NCBI GenBank assembly: GCA_017795005.1
Contig: CP051242.1
Location: forward strand, 620,001 to 684,000
Reading direction: 5' to 3'
From: Balneolaceae bacterium
GTDB taxonomy: Bacteria; Bacteroidota; Rhodothermia; Balneolales; Balneolaceae
Length of the DNA stretch: 64,000 nucleotides
In this document: piece after piece, positions 44,801 through 55,555 of the stretch
Numbering within the stretch: position 1 is the first letter of the stretch
Layout of the letters: each line of letters begins with the position of its first letter
The notes under the pieces: generated by a model
The model's database searches: none
Told to the model about the DNA's origin: nothing
Seen by the model: the letters and a program-made list of their open reading frames with translations, nothing else
Program-made: the position numbers and the translations under genes

Positions 44801-47800
44801 ATGAGTACCGAACTATCAACAAACGGAAATTCAACCAACGGTTCTGCTCCAAAAAGCGGTACTGGAGTACGTAAAGAATTCTGGATTTCTTCATTTTCGA
44901 TCAATAACCGAATTAGTGTTTTAGTATTAGTAGTACTGGTTGCGGTGATGGGGATTGTATCTTATCTGACAATCCCTAAAGAAAGTTTCCCAAGTATTAA
45001 TGTACCTAACATTTTTGTGGTCACTATTTATCCCGGTGTATCTCCCGAGGATATGGAAAGTCTGGTTACCCGAAAACTGGAAGATGAACTCGGAAACATC
45101 TCTGAAGTTAAAACGATGACATCGACTTCATCTGAGGGATATTCGAACATCAATCTTGAGTTTGATCCCAATGTGGATATTGAAGATGCGCTGCAAAAAG
45201 TTCGTGAGAAGGTAGATTTAGCAAAGCCTGAACTACCAGAAGACGCAGAGGAGCCAGTTGTTCAGGAAATCAATTTTTCTGAATTCCCCATAATGAATGT
45301 GAACCTTTCCGGAGAATATGATGAAGTAATCCTGAAAGAAATAGCAGAAGATTTACAAGACAAGATTGAAGCAATTCCCTCTGTATTGGGTGTCGATCTA
45401 ACCGGTGGGGCTGAGCGTGAAGTTCAGGTTGATGTAGACCTTGCTAAAATGAAATATTATGGTGTTACATTTGGTGATATCATCTCCTCAATTTCTCAGG
45501 AAAATGTAACCATACCGGGCGGAGATATTTCTGTTGGGACTAAGAAATTCCTCCTTCGTGTTCCAGGACAGTATGATGATACTCAGCAACTGGAAGACAT
45601 TGTAATTAAAGGAGAACAACAAAGCCCGATTTATATTCGTGATGTGGCTAATGTTGTATTTGGTTTCAAAGAAAGAGAGACCTACTCAGAACTTGAAAGT
45701 GCGCCTGTTATCACCCTTGGTGTTAAGAAAAGAACTGGAGAGAATATTCTGGAAACGGCTCAGCGTACAAAAGCGATTTTGGACGAAGAACTTCCTTTAC
45801 TTCCACCAACAACGACTTATAATATTACCAACGATCAAAGTATTGATGTGGTAAATATGGTTAGCAATCTGGAGAATAATATTATTTCTGGATTGATTCT
45901 TGTAGTAGGTGTTTTATTGTTTTTCCTTGGGGTTAGAAACTCATCTTTTGTTGGGATTTCTATTCCGTTATCGATGTTTCTTTCTTTTATCATTTTGGGT
46001 GCCGTGGGAATTACCATGAATATGGTTGTATTGTTTTCGCTTATTCTATCATTAGGAATGTTAGTTGATAATGCCATTGTGGTAGTAGAAAATATTTACC
46101 GATATCTGGAAGAGGGATACGATAATTTTGAGGCAGCCAAGAAAGGAACCGGGGAAGTTGCCGTTCCGATTATTGCTGGTACAATGACAACGATTGCGGC
46201 TTTTGCGCCTATGGTATTCTGGCCGGGAATTGTAGGTCAATTTATGAGTTACCTTCCAAAGACGCTCATTATCACATTAGCAAGTTCATTATTTGTCGGA
46301 CTGATTATTAACCCGGTGATTTGTGCTCTGTTTATGAAAATAGACGGTCAGGATGGGAAAGCTGTGTTAACCGGGAAAGGAAAACGAATATTGGCAATTA
46401 CTTTTGGGATAATAGGTCTTCTTTTCATTTTGTCCAGCCCAATTACATGGACCATGTTAATTGTTCTTGGTGTGATCTTATGGCTTACAAATAAATTTAT
46501 CTTGTTACCAATCGGAAGATGGTGGCAGCGGGATGGTCTTAACAAGCTAATTGCAAGGTATGAAGTATCACTTACATGGGCTCTTGATCACCGCTTAACT
46601 ACGATGGGCATTTCAGTATTAATACTGATTTCAAGCTTTGTTTTACTTGGAGCATTTAACCCTGGAACAGAGTTCTTCCCCGAAGATATCCCTCCAAGAG
46701 ATGTTTATGTGCAAGTGGAGACACCAATTGGTTCTGATGTAACCTATACCAAGCAGATCATCGATGAAGTCCGTGATCGTGTTCAGAATCTTCCAAATAT
46801 TGTAGATGTGAATAGTGTACTCGCTACTTCCGGTGCTTTAATCACAGCTGATCCCGGATCAAGCGGTGGCGGAAATACTCCAAACAGAGGGACTGTTGCT
46901 CTAAACTTTGTAGATTTTCAGGAACGTCAAGGAGATGTATTCGAAGCCATGGAGTTTCTGCGCGATCACATGAGTGAGAATATTGTTGGAGCTAAAATCA
47001 CCGTTGAGCAACCTCCGAATGGTCCTCCGACAGGAAAGCCAATTAACCTGGAAATTTCCGGTAGTGACATGGAACAGCTCACTATAATTTCAAGTGACAT
47101 TCTTAAAATTCTGGAAGCAGACTCAGTGTTTGCAAAAATGGATGGCTTAGAATCAAACCTACCGGAACCTAGACCTGAGGTAAGAGTTGAAGTAGACCGC
47201 GAAAAAGCAGCACTGTATGAACTTAATACTAATACCATTGGGATGACCATTCGTCAGGCCATAAATGGTGTTGAGGCATCTAAATTCCGTGATGGTAAAG
47301 AAGAATACGATATCATCGTTAGACTAAATGATGAATACCGTGATGATATGAGTACACTCGGTGACCTTACCATTTTTCATGAAGGGAATCAGATTCCTCT
47401 GTCAGAAGTAGCTACGTGGGAAGTGAAAGACGGTTTAGGTGGAATAAATCACAAAGAAGCGGTTCGTGTAATTACAGTTAGTGCCGATGTACGATCGGGT
47501 TATCAGGCTAACGCAGTATTAGCAGAAGTTCAGGAAGTATTAGGCGAATATCTGGAAGGAATGCCACAAGGTTACGGTTATGGATGGACGGGTCAGCAAC
47601 AAGAACAGGACGAGTCTTTCGAGTTCTTAGGAATTGCGTTTCTTATTGCTCTGTTTTTGATCTCATTTATCTTAGTGTCTCAGTTTAATTCCGTAGCAAA
47701 ACCGCTGATCATCCTTAGTTCAGTAATCATGTCGATGGCAGGTGTATTCTATGGGTTAGTTACATTCCAAATGGCCTTTGGTTTAATGGCATTCTTAGGA

Positions 47801-48289
47801 ATTATTTCATTAGCTGGTATTGTGGTAAATAATGCGATCGTATTAATCGATTATGTGGATATTCTTCGTGAACGAGATGGATTAAACCTCAGAGATGCCT
47901 TGATTCAAGGTGGAAAAGTGCGTTTTCGCCCGGTTATTCTAACTGCAACAACAACAGCACTGGGTCTTGTTCCTCTGGCAATAGGTTTCAATTTCGACTT
48001 TATCGTTTTAGTGGCAGATCCGGCCTTATTCTTTAGCGATCTGGGTTCTTATATCTATATGGGAGGTGAAAATGCTGCCTGGTGGGGACCAATGGCTATT
48101 GCAGTTATAGTTGGACTATTATTTGCTACTGCTCTTACATTAATTTTAGTACCGGTACTTTACAGTATCATTGAGAGAAGTCGTCGTGGACTAAATAAAG
48201 TAATGTTTGGAAAAGAAGAGCCAGGTATTATTAAAGACCAAAGTTCATTAAATACTGAGCAAAAACAGTTACAAGCTGAACCAGCTTAG
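44801..48289 (+). CDS. RND-family efflux permease (AcrB/MexB superfamily)
   Basis: A 1,162-residue inner membrane pump. Hallmarks are the first helix with RISVLVLVVLVAVMGIVSYL, the porter domain start FPSINVPNIFVVTIYPGVSPEDME, GMLVDNAIVVVENIYR in TM4 and the second-half counterpart GIVVNNAIVLIDYVD. It is longer than typical 1,030-1,060-residue members: there is an extra 35-residue N-terminus and a hydrophobic insertion after TM6 (about 515-565), which probably adds helices. Proton-driven export of drugs, lipids or metals is possible; the substrate is not evident. Final gene of the TetR-controlled unit. Confidence 0.93.
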   Translation: MSTELSTNGNSTNGSAPKSGTGVRKEFWISSFSINNRISVLVLVVLVAVMGIVSYLTIPKESFPSINVPNIFVVTIYPGVSPEDMESLVTRKLEDELGNISEVKTMTSTSSEGYSNINLEFDPNVDIEDALQKVREKVDLAKPELPEDAEEPVVQEINFSEFPIMNVNLSGEYDEVILKEIAEDLQDKIEAIPSVLGVDLTGGAEREVQVDVDLAKMKYYGVTFGDIISSISQENVTIPGGDISVGTKKFLLRVPGQYDDTQQLEDIVIKGEQQSPIYIRDVANVVFGFKERETYSELESAPVITLGVKKRTGENILETAQRTKAILDEELPLLPPTTTYNITNDQSIDVVNMVSNLENNIISGLILVVGVLLFFLGVRNSSFVGISIPLSMFLSFIILGAVGITMNMVVLFSLILSLGMLVDNAIVVVENIYRYLEEGYDNFEAAKKGTGEVAVPIIAGTMTTIAAFAPMVFWPGIVGQFMSYLPKTLIITLASSLFVGLIINPVICALFMKIDGQDGKAVLTGKGKRILAITFGIIGLLFILSSPITWTMLIVLGVILWLTNKFILLPIGRWWQRDGLNKLIARYEVSLTWALDHRLTTMGISVLILISSFVLLGAFNPGTEFFPEDIPPRDVYVQVETPIGSDVTYTKQIIDEVRDRVQNLPNIVDVNSVLATSGALITADPGSSGGGNTPNRGTVALNFVDFQERQGDVFEAMEFLRDHMSENIVGAKITVEQPPNGPPTGKPINLEISGSDMEQLTIISSDILKILEADSVFAKMDGLESNLPEPRPEVRVEVDREKAALYELNTNTIGMTIRQAINGVEASKFRDGKEEYDIIVRLNDEYRDDMSTLGDLTIFHEGNQIPLSEVATWEVKDGLGGINHKEAVRVITVSADVRSGYQANAVLAEVQEVLGEYLEGMPQGYGYGWTGQQQEQDESFEFLGIAFLIALFLISFILVSQFNSVAKPLIILSSVIMSMAGVFYGLVTFQMAFGLMAFLGIISLAGIVVNNAIVLIDYVDILRERDGLNLRDALIQGGKVRFRPVILTATTTALGLVPLAIGFNFDFIVLVADPALFFSDLGSYIYMGGENAAWWGPMAIAVIVGLLFATALTLILVPVLYSIIERSRRGLNKVMFGKEEPGIIKDQSSLNTEQKQLQAEPA

Positions 48290-48310
48290 TAGTTAGTTCA
48301 ACAATTTTTA

Positions 48311-48346
48311 AAAGCCTGAAGTAATAAATTGCTTCAGGCTTTTTTG
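48311..48346 (+). terminator. Intrinsic terminator of the RND operon
   Basis: AAGCCTGAAG pairs with CTTCAGGCTT and is followed by a T-run. It starts about 22 bp after the RND gene stop. Confidence 0.85.
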
Positions 48347-48395
48347 TGTTAGAAACTCTTATCTTTGATAAAAATTCAACTTAAGTAAAATCACT

Positions 48396-48803
48396 TTGAT
48401 TCAACGTATTCAATCTGTTTTTCTGGCATTATCGGCAATCGCAAATTTTGGGGTTTATTTCACACCAATCTATACCAGAGCAATGGAAGATCCTCAACAA
48501 TGGATTGGTTTTGGTCTGGCAATATCATTAGTAGTTGCAGTAATTCTTTCGGTTTATAGCATTTTTTTATTTGCAAATAGGAAGAGTCAAATTAACTGGG
48601 TAAAGAGAGCTGCTTTTATTCAGGTAATTGCTCTGGGTTTTTCCATTGGGGTATTTTTCTCACTTGGAGGAATAGGTACCTATCTTTGGGATGAGGCTAT
48701 TGGTACAGGCTTAATTGTTCTTGGATTCGTATTGCAGTTTTTCGCTATTCGGTATATTAATAAAGATGAAAAGCTGGTACGTTCAATGGATCGAATCAGA
48801 TAA
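48396..48803 (+). CDS. DUF4293-like small membrane protein
   Basis: A 135-residue protein with four hydrophobic helices. The start IQRIQSVFLALSAIANF matches the typical opening of the Bacteroidota DUF4293 family, which supports the TTG start at 48396. The third and fourth helices (AAFIQVIALGFSIGVFF and GLIVLGFVLQFFAIRYINKDEKLV) and the basic C-terminus also fit. The function is unknown. The next transporter gene starts at its stop codon (TAATG), indicating cotranscription. Confidence 0.68.
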   Translation: MIQRIQSVFLALSAIANFGVYFTPIYTRAMEDPQQWIGFGLAISLVVAVILSVYSIFLFANRKSQINWVKRAAFIQVIALGFSIGVFFSLGGIGTYLWDEAIGTGLIVLGFVLQFFAIRYINKDEKLVRSMDRIR

Positions 48804-49711
48804 TGCAATCAAATCAAGCTGATCCATTTTCAAAAGTTAAAGTTTATTCTCTGTTAGCTTTTGGAATTACCGCAATTGGTTTCTCACCCATTTTGGTGAA
48901 AATCGTTACGGACGAATCAGCTTTTCTAGTAGCGGCTGTACGTACAGTACTTGCCTTTCTGCTATTAATTCCGGTTTACTTTTCAGCACAAAAAGAATCT
49001 GAAAAAAGAAATATTTCAATCAAAGAACATATTTGGGTAGCTGTTTCTGGAGCCTTACTCGGACTTCATCTAATTTGTTGGGTTTCTTCAATATATTTCA
49101 CGTCTATCGCGTCAGCTTCAGTTCTGGTTACCACACACCCAATACTGCTAATTATTATAGAGCGCTTTATATTTAAATACCGTTTCCGGTTAATAGTTTG
49201 GATTGGGGTATTCACATCATTTTTTGGGTCAGTAATCCTGGGGTATTCAGATTCCGGAAGTCAAGGTTTATACCCAAACCCGCTTTTAGGGAATTCTTTA
49301 GCATTTTTGGCATCAGCCATTTTTGCGATATACTTTATTATCGGAAACAGAGTTAGGCAGAAGCGTAATTGGATTGAGTATGTATTTCCAGTTTATGGAT
49401 ATGCAGCTTTAACCTGCGTTATTACTCTTTTTATTGTCGAAGGATTTACTTTAGAACTTTCAGGTTTATTACTACTAGTTGGTTTCGGTCTTGCCATTGG
49501 ACCTCAAATAGCCGGTCATGGAGCGTTAAACTATGCGGTTAAGTACGTATCTCCAACATTGATTGCCACTCTAATTCTTTTTGAACCAGCTGCATCTTCG
49601 GTTATGGCTTATTTTTTCTTTGGGGAAGTTCCGCTACCACTTTCTTTTGTTGGAATGGCAATTATTCTGATTGGTATCGCAATGACGTGGTCTAAGAAAA
49701 AGACCCCTTAA
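48803..49711 (+). CDS. EamA/DMT-family transporter (second)
   Basis: The 302 residues hold ten hydrophobic helices in two EamA repeats (ITAIGFSPILVKIV and LAFLASAIFAIYFIIGN). Its ATG overlaps the preceding DUF4293-like stop, so both are probably translated together. The end overlaps the convergent TonB receptor gene by 4 bp. The substrate is unknown. It shares only the general fold with the EamA protein at 40.4 kb. Confidence 0.88.
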   Translation: MQSNQADPFSKVKVYSLLAFGITAIGFSPILVKIVTDESAFLVAAVRTVLAFLLLIPVYFSAQKESEKRNISIKEHIWVAVSGALLGLHLICWVSSIYFTSIASASVLVTTHPILLIIIERFIFKYRFRLIVWIGVFTSFFGSVILGYSDSGSQGLYPNPLLGNSLAFLASAIFAIYFIIGNRVRQKRNWIEYVFPVYGYAALTCVITLFIVEGFTLELSGLLLLVGFGLAIGPQIAGHGALNYAVKYVSPTLIATLILFEPAASSVMAYFFFGEVPLPLSFVGMAIILIGIAMTWSKKKTP

Positions 49712-52146
49712 AAAGTATAGCTTACACTTACAGTAACATTTCTACCCATACCATCAAGGCTGCTTGCATGTTCCCGATAAGCAGCATCAGTTAAATTATC
49801 GGCAATAACTTTAAGTGAAAGGTTTTTTCCGGCCTGGAAATTTACCAACAGTTGTATATTAACAAACCCATCGGTTCCATTTTGAGAGATACGAATATCA
49901 CCAACTTCTCCCGGAGAAATCCTTCGATGTGAAAACGCATATCTCGCTTGAGGTCGAATGGAAATATTTTTTGCGGGAGTATAGTCAACGTAGAAAATAC
50001 CGTTTGCAGGAGGGACCCGATCTGCAGGTTCTCTACTTCCATCTTCATTAGTTAAGTCTCCCCAGGTATAAGTGAAAGTGAGCCCACTTTTAAGCCAGTC
50101 ATTTATCGAATAATTACCTCTGAACTCTACACCAAGGAGATCCATTGAGTTTGCATTTTCATTTATTACTTCCCGGTATACTTCATCCGATTCACTATCA
50201 CCTTCAATTACCTGCCCATTTTCATCAACGAGATTTCCAGTATTTACTCTTTGGATTTTGTCGAAATAATGAAGCCAGAAAGCAAAGAATTCAGCATAAA
50301 AAGATTCACTCTCATATTGAAAACCCAGATCGAAGTTTCCCGTTTTTTCTGGTTTTAAATCGGTATTAGATTTTTGAAATTGATCACTTCGTCGAATTCC
50401 AACTTCGGATAAATCAGAGACATTGGGAGCTCTGAAACCAGAGGAAATATTGCTTAAAAAAGTTACTTCTGAATTCAGTTTGTAGGTGGCTCCAAACGCT
50501 CCAGTGAATTGCCCGTAATCTGATTTATATGGATCGAACTTGCGATCAGTGTTAACCCCTTCAAATGGGATATCAGCAAATGTATGAGAATATCGGATAC
50601 CGTATTCCATGCTTAGTTCGTCAGAAATAAGTTGATCAAGTTGAGCAAATATTCCCGAAAGAATATACTTCGATCCGTCCGGATAACGCGGCAATGAAAC
50701 ATCTCCTTTGTTTGTATGAATCTCACTGCTTACATAGTCATATGAGATATCTCCACCCCACTTCAGATAAAGATTATTTGAAATTGCACTGCGAATATCC
50801 AGTGAAAACTGTAATTGATCGCTTCGATTTTGATCAAAACTAGTCGTGTCACTTAGTTGAAATAAGGGATCCCTTTCTGCTTCGATTACTGAGTAAGCGG
50901 GTGCTTCATTAAATGCAAAATCCTGTTGCTTACGGAAATCTTTTAAACGAAAGTATCCGACTTTAATACCAATTGATTCAAATGCATAATTGCTGGTAGA
51001 GGTTCTGTACTCTGCAGTATTACCCCAAAAAAGCAATGGAGAAGTGTTAGAATAATAACCAAACTGAGGTTCGGCCCCCTCTGGTTCATCCTCTATGGCA
51101 AAACCTAATGTAACACGATCAAGTCTGGCGGCTTCAGGTATTTCGCCATAGTAACTTATGAAGGTAAGATCAGCTTTATCAGATGCTTTTATTTTAGATG
51201 AAAGCTGAAAAGACTTGAATTGGTAATCGGCATTCGAAAGCGTTTGTCCATAGGGAAACCAAAGGGCATCATTTGTTTGAGAGCTCATCTTATAATAATC
51301 GAAATCTCTAAAGCTTCCACCGGCAAATAATGTAAAACCAGAACTCTGATAAGCTAGTTTTCCATGCACACTTTTTTCTCCATTTCCCTCAAAATTTAAG
51401 GCACTTTGAATTTCTCCGGAAAGGATAGGCTCAACTGAATAATCCTGAACAATTGGAGATATATTTACCCCGCCTGATAAAGCATCACTTCCGTAATACA
51501 CAGAAACAGGGCCACGATAAACATCAAGTTGATTGATTAAAAGTGGATCCACAGCTCCAAAATATTGATTCTGCCCGGAACGCACGAAAGACGGATTCAT
51601 CCTCATGCCATTAAAAAGGTAGAGTACATCACGCCCTGCTCGCCCCCTAATGTATACACTTCCCTGACCTACACTTGTCTGCTGGATAAAAACACCACTT
51701 TCAGCACGTAAAAGTTCTACTGCTGTAACCGTAGATTTAGATGAAAGTTGCTCGATGCTTACAGAACTGCGGGCTATTGGCGAAGATTGTGTTATTGGAT
51801 TAATCGTTCTATCGGGAGAGATAATAATTTCTTCCAGGCTGGAAATTTCCTCTTTCATAAAGAAAACAAGATTGGAATCCGGACGGAATACTTCTACTAA
51901 TCGGGATTCAAATCCGAGTAATGAAAGTTGTAGTTTAGCGGGGAAATCATAAACAGGAAGGTAAAATTCTCCTTCAGAATTTGTACTTGTACCCATTTGT
52001 GTGCCGTCTAAGAGTATGCTTACCTCTTCAATGGGTGCAAAGGTTTTTGAATCTTTGATTACTCCGCTTATCTGAGCGTTTGAACTAAAATTTAACGTTA
52101 TGGAAATCAAACACATTAAAAATAAACCGTGCTTAATTTTCATCAT
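49708..52146 (-). CDS. TonB-dependent outer membrane receptor
   Basis: An 812-residue receptor with a signal peptide (ending near SNAQISG) and a carboxypeptidase-D-regulatory-like beta-sandwich (about 25-105: SGVIKDSKTFAPIEEVSIL). A plug domain follows (about 120-225, with VYIRGRAGRDVLYLFNGMR and VYYGSDALSGGVN), then a 22-strand-type barrel ending in aromatic NVTVSVSYTF. It imports siderophores, cobalamin, sugars or similar ligands using TonB energy. No substrate clue lies beside it. It is divergent from mltF, with a 186-bp spacer that must contain both promoters. Confidence 0.93.
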   Translation of the reverse strand: MMKIKHGLFLMCLISITLNFSSNAQISGVIKDSKTFAPIEEVSILLDGTQMGTSTNSEGEFYLPVYDFPAKLQLSLLGFESRLVEVFRPDSNLVFFMKEEISSLEEIIISPDRTINPITQSSPIARSSVSIEQLSSKSTVTAVELLRAESGVFIQQTSVGQGSVYIRGRAGRDVLYLFNGMRMNPSFVRSGQNQYFGAVDPLLINQLDVYRGPVSVYYGSDALSGGVNISPIVQDYSVEPILSGEIQSALNFEGNGEKSVHGKLAYQSSGFTLFAGGSFRDFDYYKMSSQTNDALWFPYGQTLSNADYQFKSFQLSSKIKASDKADLTFISYYGEIPEAARLDRVTLGFAIEDEPEGAEPQFGYYSNTSPLLFWGNTAEYRTSTSNYAFESIGIKVGYFRLKDFRKQQDFAFNEAPAYSVIEAERDPLFQLSDTTSFDQNRSDQLQFSLDIRSAISNNLYLKWGGDISYDYVSSEIHTNKGDVSLPRYPDGSKYILSGIFAQLDQLISDELSMEYGIRYSHTFADIPFEGVNTDRKFDPYKSDYGQFTGAFGATYKLNSEVTFLSNISSGFRAPNVSDLSEVGIRRSDQFQKSNTDLKPEKTGNFDLGFQYESESFYAEFFAFWLHYFDKIQRVNTGNLVDENGQVIEGDSESDEVYREVINENANSMDLLGVEFRGNYSINDWLKSGLTFTYTWGDLTNEDGSREPADRVPPANGIFYVDYTPAKNISIRPQARYAFSHRRISPGEVGDIRISQNGTDGFVNIQLLVNFQAGKNLSLKVIADNLTDAAYREHASSLDGMGRNVTVSVSYTF

Positions 52147-52332
52147 GAACAGTAGAAATCAATCAAATTGTGAATTATTCGTTGAAAATTAAGGTTTTAG
52201 GCTGTTAAATGATTAATTGTTATTAATGAATATCTAAAAACCCAATTTATACTCGTACATTGAGAATGTTTTAACGAAGGTATTCAGACTTTATTTAATA
52301 AAAGTTCTCGCTACTAAGTTAATCACAACCTT

Positions 52333-53838
52333 ATGCTTTCTAAAGATAACATATCGGTTAAAAATAAAAGAGTAGTTACTTTTTTTTTCCTCTCTCTTTT
52401 TTTTAGTGCATGCTTTAACTCTGAAAAGGAGAAAGTTCAAAGCGAACCGGATGCACTTAATGTAACTATATCTGAACCGGTAGACCGAGATTTAGCTGAG
52501 ATAAAACAAACCGGAGTTCTGAGAATGATAACCAGTTATAGCTCTGGTGCTTATTTTTTATACAGGGGAATTGAGGTTGGCTTCGAGTATGAATTAATTC
52601 GTGAATTTGCCAAACAAAATGATTTAGCTCTAGAGGTAGTGATACCTGATGAAGGGGAAAATCCTTATGACTTATTGAATAGTGGGGTGGGAGATGTTAT
52701 TGCTGCCAACTACACTATTACTCCGGAAAGGGAAGAAATTGTAAAATTTACACGGCCATATAATCTTGTTGATCAAATTATAGTGGTTTCCGAAGAATTA
52801 GGTTTTGAACCCGAAAGTATTACGGACCTGGTTGGTATTCCTATTACCATAAGAAGGAACAGTTCTTATTACAAAGAGTTAAAAAACCTTCAGGATGAAG
52901 GTTTTGATGTTCAAATCAACCTGGTATCTGAAGAGATGGATACTGAAACCTTACTATTTCAGGTTGCAAGTGGAAACTATATAGCAACAGTAGCAGACGA
53001 TAATATTTTTTATGCCAGTAATAAGTATATGAATGGATTGGTAAAAGGTCCTACCATATCTGAAAGAGATGAAATAGCTTGGGCAATCAGAAAAAATGCT
53101 TCAGACTTTGAATCCCGACTTAATCGGTTCTTATTTCAACATTTTAAATATGGTGAAAATGGAGTTCCAAGAAGATCTACTTTCTTAAATGTTTTAAGAA
53201 AAAAATACTATGAGGGAAGTTCTCAAATAGCAGATTATTTTAATCCGGAATATAAATCGGAAGAATATGGGACCATTTCTCCTTATGACAGTCTCTTACA
53301 AACGGTTGCTGATGAATTTGATCTGGATTGGGTAATGCTTACCGCAATTGCTGCACAAGAATCAAAATTTGACCCTTATTCAGAAAGTTGGGCTGGAGCA
53401 GTAGGTATAATGCAGGTATTACCCAGATTTTCGGATGTACCCGAAGATTCCCTATTTATTCCTGAATATAATATCAGGGAGGGGGCAAGAATTTTAAAAG
53501 ACCACCTGGATCACTATTCGTATATGGATTCCACTAATCGATGGCAATTAGCTTTGGCTACCTATAACGCCGGAATGGGGCATGTTGCGGATGCACGCCG
53601 TTTATCTATAGACCATAATAAAAATCCAAATGAGTGGGAAACGGTTTCAGAGTCTTTGTTAAAGTTAATGCAGCGAAGATATTACCAGCATGCCAGATAT
53701 GGTTTTTGCAGAGGGATAGAAACGGTACGTTACGTAAATGAAATTATGAATCGTTACAATACCTATCAGTCGATTCTGGCACTTACAGAAACCCGGAGTG
53801 GGCCTCCAGGAATTTTCGGAATTAAAACCTTTAATTAA
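52333..53838 (+). CDS. mltF: Membrane-bound lytic murein transglycosylase F
   Basis: The 501-residue lipoprotein (lipobox FSAC within the first 30 residues) has the MltF domain order. A periplasmic solute-binding-protein-3 module spans about 55-290 (EIKQTGVLRMITSYSSGAYFLYRG), and a C-terminal lysozyme-like SLT domain spans about 330-485. Catalytic Glu sits in IAAQESKFDPYSESWAGAVGIMQVLP, followed by ATYNAGMGHV. It cleaves peptidoglycan glycan strands with anhydro-product formation. Its last 8 bp overlap the convergent RsbU-like gene. Confidence 0.94.
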   Translation: MLSKDNISVKNKRVVTFFFLSLFFSACFNSEKEKVQSEPDALNVTISEPVDRDLAEIKQTGVLRMITSYSSGAYFLYRGIEVGFEYELIREFAKQNDLALEVVIPDEGENPYDLLNSGVGDVIAANYTITPEREEIVKFTRPYNLVDQIIVVSEELGFEPESITDLVGIPITIRRNSSYYKELKNLQDEGFDVQINLVSEEMDTETLLFQVASGNYIATVADDNIFYASNKYMNGLVKGPTISERDEIAWAIRKNASDFESRLNRFLFQHFKYGENGVPRRSTFLNVLRKKYYEGSSQIADYFNPEYKSEEYGTISPYDSLLQTVADEFDLDWVMLTAIAAQESKFDPYSESWAGAVGIMQVLPRFSDVPEDSLFIPEYNIREGARILKDHLDHYSYMDSTNRWQLALATYNAGMGHVADARRLSIDHNKNPNEWETVSESLLKLMQRRYYQHARYGFCRGIETVRYVNEIMNRYNTYQSILALTETRSGPPGIFGIKTFN

Positions 53839-55552
53839 CTTTTAGTACGATCATTGTAATATCATCGTACTGAATGTTATCCGAAAACTTATTGATATCA
53901 TCAATAACAGCAGTCATAATTTCAGCAGATGACTTTTCTCTGTTTTTATTGATACATTTAATCAATCTCTCCTCTTCATATTCTTCTGTTTGATCCGGAT
54001 TCATAGCTTCAGTAACACCATCTGTAAAGAAAACCAGTAAATCACCACTTTCGAAGTCTATTTCAGAACACTCATAAGGCATTAAGGTAGGCATTGCACC
54101 TAATATAACTCCTCCTTCTTCAAGTAATTCCGGCTTAGATTTACCTTTCCTAAAAAGCATAGGTGGATTATGTCCTGCATTTACAAATTTAAAATGCCTT
54201 TTATCAGAAGAGATTTTTCCCCAAAAGAAGGTGATAAACTTATCTGCTGGAGTATTATCATGAATAATATCATTAATTCTTCCGGATGCTTCTTCTAAAG
54301 AAACATTCAAAGGAGCTAACGCATGTAACATCGATTGCAAGTTTGCCATAAGTAACGAAGCAGGTACCCCTTTTCCGGTTACGTCGGCAATAGCAAGTAA
54401 ATGTCCTTCATCCTGAAGTTTCAGTAAATCAAAATAATCCCCACCCACTTGTCTTGAGGAAACGTTAATTGCTTCTATATCAAAACCATCAATTGTTGGA
54501 ACCGGATTTGGGAGAAGTCCTTCTTGAATAGTTTTCGCAAGATTTAGTTCTTCTTCTAACCGTTCTTTTTCAATCCGTTCTTCAAGTAATAAGGTCTTTT
54601 GAATAGTAAGAAGTGCAAGATTTCCAAGAGACTGAAGGAAGTTAACTTCAGAATCTCCATAACCTTCTTTTGTTGCCCGCAAACCTACACCAACTAATCC
54701 TATTTTTTCGTTCTGGAAACGAAGTCCGATAACCAGTTTTATATCATTTTCTTCTAGAAAAGGACAATCTTCAGTTCCATCCACATGGTTTACGTCATCC
54801 AGTTGAAACAACTTATCCAACTGTTTTGCATCGGGCTCTTCTTTAATTCCGCTAATCGAAACAATTCTTTTTTCACCCTGCACATCCAAGGCGAAGAAGA
54901 AGGTTCGGATAAGCATCTGACCAAGCATAGCAAACTTAAAAGAACGTGCAATCTCATTCTGGTCAACCATCAGGTTAAAATCTTTACTGAGTTCCAGCAA
55001 AGTGTTAAGGTCATGTACTTTACGGTCCAGCCTGCGATTGATGTGCCTTAACTCCTGAAACATCCTTGAATTGGCAATGGCTACAGATGAAATGATTGTC
55101 AGGCTTTCTATAAACTCTACTTCATGCTCTGTTAAAGGTTGTTTGTTCCCTTTAGGGCCCAGGCACAAAAAACCTAGATGATGATTACTGGTTTTAAGAT
55201 TAAAAAGCACACTTCCGGAGTCAATACCAATAGTTTCAAAAACATCTGCATATTGTTCTCCATAGATAACAGATGTCTCAAGAATTGAAAGGGGGAATTC
55301 TGCCTTTAATTCATCATCTTCTGCAAGCCATCCCCTGCCTTTTGATTTAGATACAAAATAGGCGTCATCACCGGGTTTGTGAATCAGAATCATTCCTTTT
55401 GGAACTAATAATTTCCCCATTGTAATAAGCAGGAGATTATTAAGTACGAAATCCGGATCCTGAGATTCTATTAGAAGCCGACTGGTTTCAAGAAGGGTAC
55501 GAAGTTCAAACCGGCTATGTCGTTCTTCGGTAGAAGGGGTTAGCGGACTCAC
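53831..55552 (-). CDS. RsbU/SpoIIE-type PP2C phosphatase with GAF domains
   Basis: The 573-residue protein has one or two GAF-like sensory modules (about 15-165 and 195-325), a coiled-coil linker (about 325-345) and a C-terminal PP2C-SpoIIE phosphatase (about 350-573). Metal-binding aspartates are in QVGGDYFDLL, IADVTGKGVPASLLMA and FTDGVTEAMN. It should dephosphorylate the STAS antagonist. It lies 3 bp after the anti-sigma kinase gene. The GAF ligand is unknown. No sigma factor gene accompanies the operon. Confidence 0.92.
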   Translation of the reverse strand: MSPLTPSTEERHSRFELRTLLETSRLLIESQDPDFVLNNLLLITMGKLLVPKGMILIHKPGDDAYFVSKSKGRGWLAEDDELKAEFPLSILETSVIYGEQYADVFETIGIDSGSVLFNLKTSNHHLGFLCLGPKGNKQPLTEHEVEFIESLTIISSVAIANSRMFQELRHINRRLDRKVHDLNTLLELSKDFNLMVDQNEIARSFKFAMLGQMLIRTFFFALDVQGEKRIVSISGIKEEPDAKQLDKLFQLDDVNHVDGTEDCPFLEENDIKLVIGLRFQNEKIGLVGVGLRATKEGYGDSEVNFLQSLGNLALLTIQKTLLLEERIEKERLEEELNLAKTIQEGLLPNPVPTIDGFDIEAINVSSRQVGGDYFDLLKLQDEGHLLAIADVTGKGVPASLLMANLQSMLHALAPLNVSLEEASGRINDIIHDNTPADKFITFFWGKISSDKRHFKFVNAGHNPPMLFRKGKSKPELLEEGGVILGAMPTLMPYECSEIDFESGDLLVFFTDGVTEAMNPDQTEEYEEERLIKCINKNREKSSAEIMTAVIDDINKFSDNIQYDDITMIVLKVN

Positions 55553-55555
55553 GGC